Shown piece by piece: positions 45,212 to 57,262 of a stretch of DNA of 64,000 bases. The translations under genes were made by a program, and so were the position numbers. This stretch comes from Deroplatys truncata. Lineage: Eukaryota; Arthropoda; Insecta; Mantodea; Mantidae. The DNA is taken from NCBI GenBank assembly GCA_030765065.1, contig CM060990.1, positions 280,205,341-280,269,340 on the forward strand. The letters run 5' to 3'. The notes under the pieces are model-generated. The model saw only the letters and a program-made list of their open reading frames with translations. It was not told the origin of the DNA and searched no databases. Each line of letters begins with the position of its first letter. The first letter of the stretch is position 1.

Positions 45212-48200
45212 ATATGTATTCCTTGTATGACTTCGTTTACGAGACCAGTTTGACCCTGGTGGCTGCAGTACAGCAAGTGTTTACCGCAAAAGCTTACGGT
45301 TACACAGTTTTGAATAGCATCCTTCCGGTAGGGCTAATTTGGCAGTTTATGATGACTTTACGTTCATGAATATCTACCCGCCTTTTGCTAGTAATAAACG
45401 GAAACAACGAGAAGCAGTGTTTTTGACAAGACCTCCTGACCCATATCCCATCAAGTGCAATCTTCGTGTGCTTATCGGCAATTTTAATTATACCCTGGCG
45501 GTCAAAGATCAACGGGGAACCTTTAATGGGTGTGCTACTTTGCAGCAGTTGATGGAGCAAATGCGTTTGGATGATACCTGGGAGCATAATATGATTCGAA
45601 AGTCAAATTTATCATCGTGAGAGATGAAATAGCCTCGACCACAAGTATGTTACGGCTCGAACTGTTATCACGCCTTCATCGCACGGAAATAGTGCCTGTG
45701 GTATTTAATGATCATAATGCACTCATAAGTGCCATTGAAGGTAGTGCAGCGATCCACACTAGAGGTAGAGGTTACTGGAAACTCAACTGCTCATTTCTTA
45801 TGGATGAGGAAGTTCTGATAGAATTCCCGGATCGTTGGTTACATTGAGAGAATCCTTTCTGCTAGCATGGAATAAAGCTTCCTGGTGACTGTGTAATACC
45901 AAACCTGCACTACGGTACTTCCTTCGAGCTGTAGTCTGCCGGCGAGTCCGTCTAGGAGAGAAACCATGGATATTATCTTCAATTCCTTTATGAGCTACAC
46001 ATATGTTAGCACCAAGGTGAAGCAGCAAGCTAATCATTCAAATGGATGTAGATGGATATAAAATTTCCACCACAGCCGGATTTCTTCGTGAAGTGCAAGC
46101 CTTCAAGTATAACTATTCTCCGTATCCACAGACTTCCCCAACAATGTAGAAGCTTAGATGTCTGGATTGGTTCCAGTAGTCTCGGAGGATTTGAGGCAGG
46201 ATTTGCAACCAATTTTGGAAGCAGAGTTAATGGGCGTGGTCCAATCGTTTAAATTACATACCTCCCCAGGACTTGATGACCTGCCGTATGAATTTTACAA
46301 ACACTGCTTGCGCTATGTCCTGACAAAAATACTTTAAGTCTTCTAGAAAATGTGGATTACTGCCTACTTTTGCAGATGGTATAGTAGGTTATCTTCGGAA
46401 GCGTGCTCAGACACAGAAACCACAGCACTACGGACCGATCACTCTATTGAACTGTGATTACAAGCTGTTTGTTAAAATAATTACTGCTGGTATGCAAGAA
46501 ACCCTATTCTATGAAATTCGTGAGTTTCAGGCTGCAGTACATAAAGGAGCGGCCACTCATCATACTTTGGCTGCTTTGAGATGCAGTATATTGCACTGTG
46601 CACAGGAACACAAGTCCGCTGCAGTAATTAACTGAGAAAGCCTTCGAAAATGTAGTTCACGAGTTACTGTGGAAACGTTTGGCTGTCTTAAAGTACCCGA
46701 CAAGTTCTGTAACCTTATATGACCCCTGTATGATGTTGTTTCATCCAAAGTCCTCAATAATGGGTATATAACAGCTTCTATACGGGTTAAAATCTCAGTC
46801 CCACAAGACTACCCCATGTTCATGATTGCCCATTGTTCGCCAAGAATGTTACTTCCTTGCTTCGATGACGGCAATCTACTCTTAATGGAATATATGTGCA
46901 TGGGCAGAGAATTGCGTTAAGAGCCCACGCCGATGACATAACTGTAATGTTTACTACACCCCAAATGTTATCTGCCTGAGAGATAGTTTACATTAATATG
47001 AAAGAAGCACAGGAATGCCGTTTAATATCAGTAAGTCCGAGATATTACCAATTGGATTACAGTCTCCGGATACATTAGTTTTAGGTATCCCTATTGTGCA
47101 CCGTACGCAGATTCTGCGATTTACTCCATAAAAAATGAGGCGAAAATGAAAGAATACTACTGGACGTCTCGTATTAATGTCTTACGTGATGTGATGTATT
47201 ATCAGAAAACCAGGGTTCTGAATTTGATACAAAGTGCACGGTTCTATAGTAGCTAAGTGCTGAGCAGAATTTGGTTTCTGACATATGTTCTCCAACCAAG
47301 AAAACGACATTGCCAAAGAATAGAATAGAAATTGGGTTCTTTTATATGAACCGGAAAAGTCTATTGCATTGCGCGTACACAACTATATCCCCTTAAAGGC
47401 CAAGGCGGCTGGGGATTGCTAAACGGAGGCTCTCTAGTCTCAAGCCTTGTTGGTTAAGATGTCCCTGCTTGCCCTGAACAATAAAAAAATGAGTTTTTAT
47501 TTATAGGTGCTCTTTAACTGCTATGGTCCTATATGCGTGCCATATCAGAGTTACTCCTTGGACATCATGCTTCAATGAACATACACGTCGTTTTGGAGTC
47601 AAGGCGAACGTGACAAGGTTCCCCAGATGTTACGTGAAATGTATCATACTTTGGACCAGATATCCCCGGAGGAAGTAGAGAATGCTGATTTTCACACTGT
47701 GAAGAATATTTTATGCTTTTCTTGTTTCAGATATTACTTTAACCCCTCATGGACACTTGAAACACTTATAACTGCCCTAAAAGGCATTTGGAAATGTTTT
47801 GTCCTTTCACAGATTAGCTCCGAATGGATAGCGGTGACGTATCAAATTGTAAATGAAATTCCTCCAACGGCAAACGAACTATATCGCCACTGAATAGCTG
47901 TCTCTCAAAGCAGCCCAATTTGGTACGCCGCAGATTCACTTCCACATCGAGTGGTGGAATGTTCCGGTAAAGCAGCGATATGGACTTAGGCATTAGGAAA
48001 ATATCGTACTTGGATACCTACCTTTCGGAATCCTCAACAATCAGATATTGCATATTTGAATCTACCTAAAGTGAGCCCTGCATTAAATAATTCCCTTCTC
48101 TGGCTGATAATGGGTACTTTTACTTGATTACAAACATTGGATACTCCAGCTGATAGTATTCTGCCTCATTTACGACAAGAGATGGGAAATTATACAGCAA

Positions 48201-48245
48201 CACAGAACAGATCCATTGCAGCCTTAAATATTTTATTTCAAATGT
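45212..48245 (+). pseudogene. LINE (second family), near-complete ORF2 remnant
   Basis: Starts abruptly at the LTR junction with endonuclease sequence (YDFVYETS, then MNIYPPFASNKRKQREA, NFNYTLAVKDQRGTFNG and NDHNALISAIE). RT follows: SPGLDDLPYEFYKH-like segments near 46270, HYGPITLLNCDYKLFVKIITA near 46420, AAVHKGAATHHTLAALRCSI near 46530 and SSKVLNNGYITA near 46750. The catalytic YADD region is near 46930, read as AHADDITVMF, so its first residue is changed. The C-terminal part (47627-47893, IVNEIPPTANELYRH) matches the family seen at 63.1-64.0 kb. It is full of stops and frameshifts. The motif style differs from the 31-34 kb LINE and resembles L1/Tx1-type ORF2, with moderate support. Confidence 0.78.
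47480..47535 (-). repeat. SINE A 3'-end fragment inside the LINE
   Basis: GAGTTTTTATTTATAGGTGCTCTTTAACTGCTATGGTCCT matches the tail end of SINE A at 4328-4370. Related tails lie at about 24790 and 25630. LINE coding resumes right after it. Confidence 0.6.
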
Positions 48246-50829
48246 AAAATAATAACAGCATAGTAATATCATTTCCAATTTGTACTAGGACCTTATAATG
48301 TAAAAAAGTCACTAGAAATGACAAGAAAATCAATGGCGCACAGTTCTCGTGTCTCTATAAAAATGAAATAAAAGGAAATAAAGAACCAGACTTTGTGTAA
48401 ACAAAACATAAAGGGTTTTTAAAAAATCGTCTTTGGTAATAAGCAAGCGGAGTGGAACGAAAGTCGCTCACGTTAATGCGCCAGTTCCTCACTTACCTGT
48501 GTTTACTTGGAGTTGCTCAGTTAAGCTCTGCAACTCTTTTAACACATGAAGGGATATCTTCACATGTGAAATATGACGCTCTTGGGCCACCTGAGTTCAT
48601 TAGCTTACAATATTCAAAATGGCTGTAAGTTTAGACACTCTATACTTAGAAGCTTATGTGTGAAAGATCAACAAGAGGTGTTATTAACATGTATTTTTCA
48701 AATGGTATTTCGAATCGTTTTTGTAGATGAATATTATGTGTGTCGTATTTCATATCTTAGCGGATGAATCTTCCGCCACTGTACATTAAAACGCGATGTT
48801 GAAGATAGTAACAAATGAATCGCAGAAGCATTACTTTGATTGTAGCAGTATGATAATCAGACTATCACTTTACTGCGATCGTGTTCGCTGTACTTGGTAT
48901 GTTTACTAAAACGTATTTGTGATGCATATATGATGCAATTGAATCGGAGCTTCTATTAATAGCAGGTAAATAAATATCCCTGACATGAAATATTTATCTT
49001 TTTGAGCTGTGAGGCAGGTGTTTTTTCGACAAGCTGCATTGTTTGTGTAGTAGGAGGTTAAGCACGACAAACCTATCCTGGTATATAAAGCAATAGTATG
49101 CCAGAGGTTTCATGTATTATTCTTGGCAACTTTCTCACCGAAGGGGACTGCATTAAGCTGTATGTGAGTGTGAAGATAAATATAACATTCCTTTTTTTTG
49201 CTGTGAGTGCTGTATGTACCATACCGGTTTAAGAGAAACTAAATCGTTGGTTGATGTGGAAATTTAGAGCATTACTCTTGAGTGAATGGACAGAAGGCTT
49301 ACAAGTATGTTTTAACTTTTCTTCATCTGATACCCATAAACACCCACGCGGTAAGCAACAGCTGTAAATTGCGCCAAATCCTAGTTTGGATAAAATCATA
49401 TATGTCATTTACTACCTATCTAGGGGAGCAGGTAAATTGCAATTTAAGTATTGACAAAATCAGCAAGTTCCTTCCCAGTTTTTCCAGACTTAGAAGTAGG
49501 TTTGTCATAACCTGATAATCATTGTACAATATCTGTCGGTATAAGGGTGTTCTCGTCAAAGAATTACAAATTTCTATGAACTTATATTCTTGAGAGTTCG
49601 ACTTATGAAGCGTATTTCAAACCGATCCAAACGTGTTATCATTTCACTCCTGTATAACGTAATTCTTTGCGCTAGGATATTACACCTTTCAATTACTATT
49701 TTAGGTTGTCTTACTTTAGGTGTTATGCTCTCCAAGTTGATAATTTAGCGTCTGTGAAAATTTTCTGTACTTCAATACATTCATATAAATTGGGGCGAGG
49801 ATGGTAAAAGTGCGAATTGAAATGCCAGAGAAAACTTTCATAAGCATTTGTTCCTTGTTCAATGCAATCTTGATCATTAACTTAAATTACTAGTGGAAAT
49901 GTAGAGTACTCTGAAAAGCAGTAGTCTACAAATAATCGGCAAGTTGTAAAGCTCTTTCGTCGCATGGTTAAAAAATAGCTAAATCTCTGTATAGTATGAG
50001 CCACCTATTTCTACAGAATTAAATATATGATATGTGCATCAAATAGCCTAGCCACCAACCTAATTCACTGTCATCGCCTTGATAATCTGTACAAAAGCTA
50101 ATGTTTTAAGTATGTGGCATATTTCTGAATTAAATGGTACTAGACTCTTTTAATATTGCATTCGGACATATGTATTTAATGGCGTTGTGTACAGTTCCTT
50201 CATAGTCCAAAGTAACAACCTATGACAGTAAAATATACAATAATTCATGGCAATTCTCGGTTATGAGGAATAAGCAAGGCCGACTCAAGGGAGGGAGTTG
50301 AGCCGTGCCACCGCCTAGGGCAGCAAAATCTTAAAATCTGAATAAGATATGTGGAAATATGACGGAATTACAAATGATTCTTAAAATCTAGCGATTTTCT
50401 GGAGATATTTTGTTTTGAGCTGGTAACAAATGAAGTTCCAGAGTGATTTGGATGCAGTTCTCTTTATGATCTCGTAAAAGTATTCCGTACGCGTCGGGTG
50501 TTCAACTTAACGTTTATAAATAGGGATTTTTCAAGCCAAAGCCACTAGCTTTGAATTATTTGTTTACGTTGCTGACTCATGAACCTCTCAGGGCAGTTAC
50601 CTAGTGATATCCTGGAAATCGCTGTTTGTGCTTACAATTACTTTCTGTGTTTTAGCATGCTTTGCTGGTAACAATTGCTTTCAACTCCAAAGAAACTCAA
50701 TTGGACAACTTTGAATTAAATGCAATAAGAAGGCATATCACGCGGTCCAAATAGATTAAGCGTACACTAAAACTAACACTAAAGTACAAATGGTAGAGTG
50801 GCTCACTCGCATAATATGGCATTTAACAT
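48246..50829. other. AT-rich, no gene recognised
   Basis: Only short frames (48573-48767, 49282-49515) without recognisable motifs. No repeat structure stood out. Confidence 0.4.
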
Positions 50830-50842
50830 AAGAAATAAGGGG

Positions 50843-51172
50843 GCAAGCGGCGCCGTGGCCGACTGAGGCGGCCCGGGTTCAATCCCAGGGACCCGCATTT
50901 GGGATTTGTGGTGGACAAAGCGGCATCTGGCCGGGTTTTCTCCGGGTTCTCCGGTTTCCCCCGCCATTCATTCCACCAACTGCTCCATCATCGCCTTTCC
51001 TTTCATCCATTTCACCATCATTTCGTTTCATCTACTTCCTTTATCCCCTACGAGGCATCGGGCTGATCACCCATCCTGGATATTCTGTCTGATCCATGAG
51101 TGTCTGCTCCTCGACGGGCCTCTGACCCCAGGTGGGTGTAAGTCCTACATACGGGTTAAACAGACAAAGAAG
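50843..51172 (+). repeat. tRNA-derived SINE, family B, with TSDs and A-box deletion
   Basis: Second copy of the SINE at 3445. About 24 bases covering the A-box and anticodon region are missing (GCCGTGGCCGA joins directly to CTGAGGCGGCCC). A perfect 13-bp duplication AAGAAATAAGGGG flanks it at 50830-50842 and 51173-51185. The tail reads ACAAAGAAG rather than (ATGA)n. Confidence 0.93.
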
Positions 51173-51185
51173 AAGAAATAAGGGG

Positions 51186-52990
51186 AATTTATTAACTTCT
51201 GTTACTCATAAATGAAAACAAGCCCAGGCCCAAATATGTTATGGATTATTAACCATCCAAATGTGTTTTCATTTTGTGTGTTGTTTTTAGTGTTCTAATC
51301 TCCTGATGAAGCCCAAAATATTGAGCACTTTTATTGTGTGATTTGCATGTTTAATCCTTCCCTCAGAACGATATCGTTCTTTCACCACACATATCTCTTC
51401 TTGATCTATACTTATTAATTATCCCTGCAAGAAAACGCATAAATAAGTTTACTTTATGTGGGAATAAGTAGTCGTGCATGACTGACGCCGTGGATAGCAG
51501 TTAGTTATATCTGAAAGCGTGAGGGGGCAGCACTTACAATTATCGCACGGAGCTACAAAACTCCTGGAGTCGACACTAGAAATAAGTCAATAGCTGGACT
51601 ACGTGGCTTTGATTTTATCAGGTAATTAAGAAAACGCTACCGGATCATAACATCCATTAGCTAAATCGTAGCCAAAACTTTGTGCAATATTCAAATTCCC
51701 AATTAATATAAATCGTAGCACACCGACATAAAAAGTTAACAGGTCAGAATAAAATATTAAATTATTTGATACTCTGCCAATTATCAAAATAAGAGATCCG
51801 ACTGCAATGCTGTTAAATCCATTTCCAATACCTAGTTTTCTGATGATTATTTTATGGTAATTTAAGTATTATTTTGCGTTTGCTGTTGTAAACATTTCGA
51901 CGAATGTAGGAAATGCCGCGTACAGAAATTCTTTCCCAGACACGTCGATTCTCTGAAATTGTCTGATAAATTATTTTATACTGCCGCTCTGTAATTCAAT
52001 TTCGGCTTTCGTTTTTGCACAGATACTATTTTATATTGGTCCTATTTATGTCGATTTCATTACTATGATTTCTATTCCTTTGTGTTATCACGGTAGCGTC
52101 TTCTGTAGCAAAAACGTTTACTTACAGGATTTCAGTGTGCATAAGCAGTATAACTTTCCACTTTTAAAAATAGGCTTTTTGCTATAAGTAAACCCTACAG
52201 AATCTATCAGCGTGTCATTACCCCTCCCGGATGCCTCTCTCGTAAGTTCCACGTTTCATTTCTATTTGAAAGCATACAAGCGTTGTATCTTATGTTACAT
52301 AATGACGTCATGTCGGAGAATGCTATGCTATGTTATATAGCACCATCGTGCTTAACAGCACACGAACGGTCCAGCTTATGATCATCCGCTGATAAACTAA
52401 ACTGCCAGTTCAAAGTATAGGTACTTCAAGCGGCTTTCCTCTGTTAATATTTTTGCCGCGTTCGTTCTGTCATAATATACTTGCAACATCCACTTGACAT
52501 GCTCAGTCGCAATGGGTTCATAGTTGAATAAAGTTGTAAAAGTAAACACATGCTGATGGTTGGTAAATGTTCCGCAATACAAAAGCTCCTGTATGTGCAT
52601 TCTAAAATGTCGACAAAAACATTGCTACAAAATCAGTGTCAAAGCTTATTTGGAAAAAGTTTAATGTGAAATGTATAATAATTTTTTTGTATTCGCCGGA
52701 TTTTAAAATAACAATACACTTCACTAAGTGTATGAAAAATAATGAAGTCATATATGTACCACATTCAAAATTCACCGCAAATGCCATTCAATAATTCGCG
52801 ACAAGCCAGCAATATATAATGTGTTCATTGTAATAATCCAATTAGAACATCTCCGATTAAAAAGGTAAAATGTGACAAAGAAATTAATAAGAAAATAACA
52901 CATGTGCTAGCTAAAGTACTGTCACAAAACACAAAATAAATTCAGAAAGGAGGAAACCAATTAAACACCGGATATACTCATCCACAAGTA
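51186..52990. other. AT-rich stretch with one unassigned short ORF
   Basis: No repeat or known gene is seen apart from the short minus-strand frame at 52397-52601, listed separately. Confidence 0.4.
52397..52601 (-). CDS. Unassigned 67-codon ORF, possible last exon
   Basis: A minus-strand frame from the ATG at 52600 to a TAG has protein-like composition (NHQHVFTFTTLFNYEP, TEHVKWMLQVYYDRTNAAKI). It is preceded directly by TTTTTGTCGACATTTTAG, a passable splice acceptor. I do not recognise a family. It could be chance. Confidence 0.2.
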
Positions 52991-52999
52991 AACAATTAA

Positions 53000-53165
53000 A
53001 CATAAAATTGTAATTAATTTTTCTTCTACATAAGCCGTGTACAGGACAAGGTTAGAAAGGTATAATTGGACGACTGTGAAATTCAATGCTATATCCGGGA
53101 TTTGAATCACGATGTTCCAGTTTCCGTCGGGGTGCTATCACCAGCCGAGCTACCATGGCAATATA
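53000..53165 (-). repeat. tRNA-derived SINE, family F, copy 1
   Basis: On the minus strand it reads GCCATGGTAGCTCGGCTGGTGA at its head, with the tail side holding CATAAGCCGTGTACAGGAC. Matches copy 2 across its length. Confidence 0.75.
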
Positions 53166-53324
53166 CAATATACTGATGCGACATTAAATGCCTCAACTGA
53201 CTCACATTTTCCCCGGTAAACCACAAAAAGATCTCAAAGTATTTAGAAATGACATATTCCAATGGCGACTTACAATGTCGCAAGTACTTTAAGTTCTGGG
53301 CTTCTAGTTTTACCACTATTAGCC

Positions 53325-53495
53325 AATTAATGTAATTAATTCTTCTTCCACACAAGCCGTGTATAGGAAAAGTTGGAAACGTAGAATCAGACGATTGAAA
53401 AATTCAATGTCCTATGTGAGAACTGAACCACGGATTTTCCGGTTCCCATCTGGTTGCTTTCACCTACTGAGTTACTATGGCAGTGTGGTATTGGC
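53325..53495 (-). repeat. tRNA-derived SINE, family F, copy 2
   Basis: Head GCCATAGTAACTCAGTAGGTGAAAGC with B-box-like GGTTCAGTTCTC on the minus strand. The far side holds CACAAGCCGTGTATAGGA. Confidence 0.75.
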
Positions 53496-53502
53496 AAGTT
53501 GC

Positions 53503-53610
53503 CATGGTAGCTCAGTTGGTTAGAGCAACCGGAAGATCCGTGGTTCAAATCTCGGTTATGGCATTGAATTTTTCAGTCGTCTGATTTTACCTTTTTAAAC
53601 CTAAAATAAT
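53503..53610 (+). repeat. tRNA-derived SINE, family F, copy 3
   Basis: GCCATGGTAGCTCAGTTGGTTAGAGC and GGTTCAAATCTCGG form a tRNA-like head whose ends pair (GCCATGG with TTATGGC). The anticodon arm is about 10 bases short, so it is not a functional tRNA gene. It lies head to head with copy 2. Confidence 0.75.
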
Positions 53611-54950
53611 TTAAGGAACAATGAGTCTATGCCCTGAAATTCTTGAAAACTATCGCAATAAGGCACAGAGGAAGATTATTAATTAGTTTGTCTTATCCAA
53701 AGAAGTCCCTGCCACATCCCACATTCTGGATTTTATCGTCAAGAAACTTAAAAATGTATCACAGCAGTGTAATTGAAGTTATAACAACAGGAGTATGTAA
53801 CAGTAAATGAACATTCTATTGATGGGGGTAAAGGTCATAATAACCGAATATTTAACGATAAAACATTAAAATTAAGTAACTAATTAATTAACATCAAAAG
53901 TTATTGTCTTCTATTGTGAGTGTAAATGCCCTAAAATAGTTTATTAGATATCTAAGTTTGGGAAACAGAAAACAATAGTGAAGCGAATGGTACACAGCTA
54001 GAGGCCAGCAGACGATCGTACAGTACATAGAATATTTCGATCAACAATACAATAAATTATTTGGTGAAAAAGGGTATTGCATAAAAACAATGCCAATGAT
54101 GCCTTTAGAAATTCCGATCAAAGATAGTAAACGGTCCTAAATTAATAAATAAAGTAATGGGAACAAGTGTATGTGCAACACACAATAACTGTGGTACAAG
54201 AAATGCTTCAGGCTACTGAGGTATAATGAATTTTAATGCTCGAACGAAATCATTCTTTGCAAAGCAAGAAATTACATAAAACCAATTAAACTAGCAGAAA
54301 ATTTCGACACTTGCAGTTTGATAGCCTAGTGTAAAAGTTATATCTTATTCAAAATCCTCCTAGCTGCTAAACATTTGAAAGCACTATACTGCCACCGCAT
54401 AATCACAGAGGCACAGAAACGATGGGACGGAAGTATACACCGAGAAGAAAATAATATTCCCAAAAGTTTGTAAAAAAATATAAAGGAAGAGGTATTAAGC
54501 ATAAACAATAATAACTGTAGGCTGTTAGAACATTGGCATAGAGCAATGGTTTTGACTGAAATGTCAATGGACGCAATACTGTAAGCGCGTCATAGTATGT
54601 GCGTAGGATGTAGGATGTGTTTATCGGAGGAGGACACCTCGCGCACTGTGACCAACTAGATTAATTGTGGCTGCACCCCGGGAGCAGGAATAAGGTGAAG
54701 GAGGATCAGGAGGTCCCAGGTCCGTAGGCAGACAGGCCCACAGATATGCGCAGAAGTGCCCAAAATTTCCACTTTGAACACCCGCGCACCAGTAGAGGCG
54801 AAGAATCCCGAGAGAAGGTGACGAAGCTGCCCTTACGGGCGGGACAGCGCACCCTGGCGTTCACAAGGAGAAGTCTTTCTAATGTGCAAGCATCTACGCC
54901 ATCAGCCCGGCACCGCCAGCACCACATGACCTGAAAACACACCTGAAACG
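53611..54950. other. AT-rich; GC-rich patch near the SINE
   Basis: Nothing recognised to about 54600. Positions 54650-54950 are GC-rich and abut the family E SINE, like 59660-59995 beside the other copy, so both may be the long 3' part of that repeat. Confidence 0.4.
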
Positions 54951-54954
54951 TGAA

Positions 54955-55150
54955 AGATGGGGATGAAATGAGAGGAAATGGAGGAAAGGAGAAATCGTGA
55001 TATAATACACCACCTTGTCATTCGACTAAGCGACCAGGGGAAAACCAGAAAACCCCCATGGTCAGAGTGAGCGGTAACCGGGAATCGAACCCGGGACCTT
55101 CCGAATGCGGGCCACAGACGTTGCCGCCTGAGTCATCCCGCTCGGTTAAT
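54955..55150 (-). repeat. tRNA-derived SINE, family E, minus copy
   Basis: ACCGGGAATCGAACCCGGGA marks the B-box region on the minus strand. ACGTTGCCGCCTGAGTCATCCCG marks the head and GATGAAATGAGAGGAAATGG the body end, shared with 59998-60200. Confidence 0.85.
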
Positions 55151-57125
55151 ACGTGAGTATTCAAAACAATAATTTTATATCATTAAGATGTAAATTTATG
55201 AAAATATGAACTTGATGAGTCTGTTATTTCATATTCACATAATATGGCAAGTTGTGGCATAGTTTAGAAAAAACATAACATAATGATTTGTTTTAATTAA
55301 ATATAAATTCCAAGTAAATCGATAACATGAACAGGAAACTAGAAATGTATGGACAAAGCTATCCCTCCATCCGTCCGTCCATCCATCCATCCATCTATAT
55401 TAGTTGAAGGTAGGCTGCGTGATAAAATACCACCCCATCATATTTCCAAATGTTACCAAAAGAATTCATCAGTGCATGTTTGGAGAACGTAGCTCAAAGC
55501 TGTTGAAGGAGAAATAAGCGAGAAGAGCACTCACAATAAAAAGAAATAGAATAACTGCACTTGAGTGAAAAATGCCAGGCGTCAGGCAAGCAGTTTAAAA
55601 AGCAATAATAATTAATCACTATATATTTGGCATGGAGAGGTATACTTTCCAAAACAAATTCGGGACCTGACGATAAGCACACTCTGGATCCTGTTACCCA
55701 AGCTAGGTATCCCGACGTCGATGCACCATTTCTGCGACGATCCATTATTAAAGAAGACTGGAGAAAACTTAGACCACAAGTGACTTTCAACAATTATTTA
55801 TGCTAATCCCACCTCCCTAAGAAGAAGTCGTATGCGATTGTTGCCAAGGCAAAAGGACTTTTGTCCCAACTCCAGATATGCAGCCACGCGTCACCAGTAG
55901 ATGCCTATGCTAGACTAGATCACTGCAAAACCACGTTTCTGTGACGGTGATGTAGCTATTGCAGCATTCTGATGCTCTAATATGTTTTAAATCCTTGTCT
56001 AATTTATATAAAATTAATAATTTCTACTCTCTTGACTCCTATAGCACAAACCCTACACATACTGTTTCCTTAATACCCGGAAAATATTCATTACTTTATT
56101 TGTAGGTATTCAAATGGAAAGCGTGAAAGAGAGCTAAGTATGCTGATATAAAGATATTAACGTAAGTTATTCCCAGAGAATCAGTTTTTGGTAAAAAAAA
56201 CTAAGCCGATGATAGTGAAAATAATATATGCGTTGAGAACATAAATAGTCAACCCCATGGTTGTAACTTGTAATAAATTAAAATGTGCTGATCATAAAAT
56301 TTAAATAATTACTTGAAATTAACAGTTAATTAAAGCAGTTTTAGGTCATGTACATTTGAAACATAGAGACAAACATCTTCGCTCTAAAAATAGTTGTTTC
56401 CAATAATATCGTGGTACATTTTTGTGAATCAATAGAATATAATCCGTATTACTACAAAACTATCGCCGTTATATCAGTTAAGCCGAACGTAAAAGCACAG
56501 ATTTTTTAAATTAATATTTTATTGAACAGCTCGTTCACGTACCACAGGTAGCCCAGGCAATGAAGGCTTCCTTGTTGGAAAGTTACAGACAAGCTGAACT
56601 TTTCATAGTTGATAGGACCTAAGTTGAGCAGTATTTTCTCAAAAGCCCCTGCCTCTCACCCTTGTGCTCCATTCCCCACCATCCCTTAAGCATCCGTTTT
56701 GCAAGCCTTTCAGTTTACATTTATATCTCAGTCACTAGTTATCCTAAATTCGTAAATTTTATCCTTTAACACCTGCTCTTTAAAAAGGCTACCTTGACAT
56801 TTTAGTAAGCATAATACTTTCACAGAAATTCGTAAAATAAGGCAAAGTTTTGACTTTGAAGTTCGTACTTATGTGGATTTCAGGGCAAAATACTTACATT
56901 TGGGATAATATTCCAAAACAGTCAAAATAAAAGTTGTAGCTAAGTTTGCACCCTTTCAAGCGATTAACATATATCTATTACGGTCGGGAACACGTACAGA
57001 GTGCAAGAGATAGTGTGCGTCCATTTCTAACTTGGTATGGCCTTTCTTTTTTTTTTAAAAGAAAACGTTTTCTTGTTTACCAAGTTTATGAGTACTGTGT
57101 TTCACTGTTTACTTTACCGCTTATT
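55151..57125. other. AT-rich, with a (CCAT)n run
   Basis: A tetranucleotide run lies at about 55366-55395. Short frames at 55494-55793 and 56946-57242 show no recognised domain. Confidence 0.45.
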
Positions 57126-57129
57126 ACTG

Positions 57130-57262
57130 CAATTACACATACAACACCACACACAAACTCTCATGCCCATGGCAGGACTCAAACCCACGACACTCTGCTT
57201 GTCGGAGCACCGAAGCTTACACTCCAGCGACCACGGCTATGAGCGCCGGCGGCCTTAACGCT
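57130..57262 (-). repeat. tRNA-derived repeat
   Basis: On the minus strand GCTCATAGCCGTGGTCGCTGGA and GTGGGTTTGAGTCCTGCC resemble A- and B-boxes of a tRNA-like head, with a GT-rich region beyond. Confidence 0.55.
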
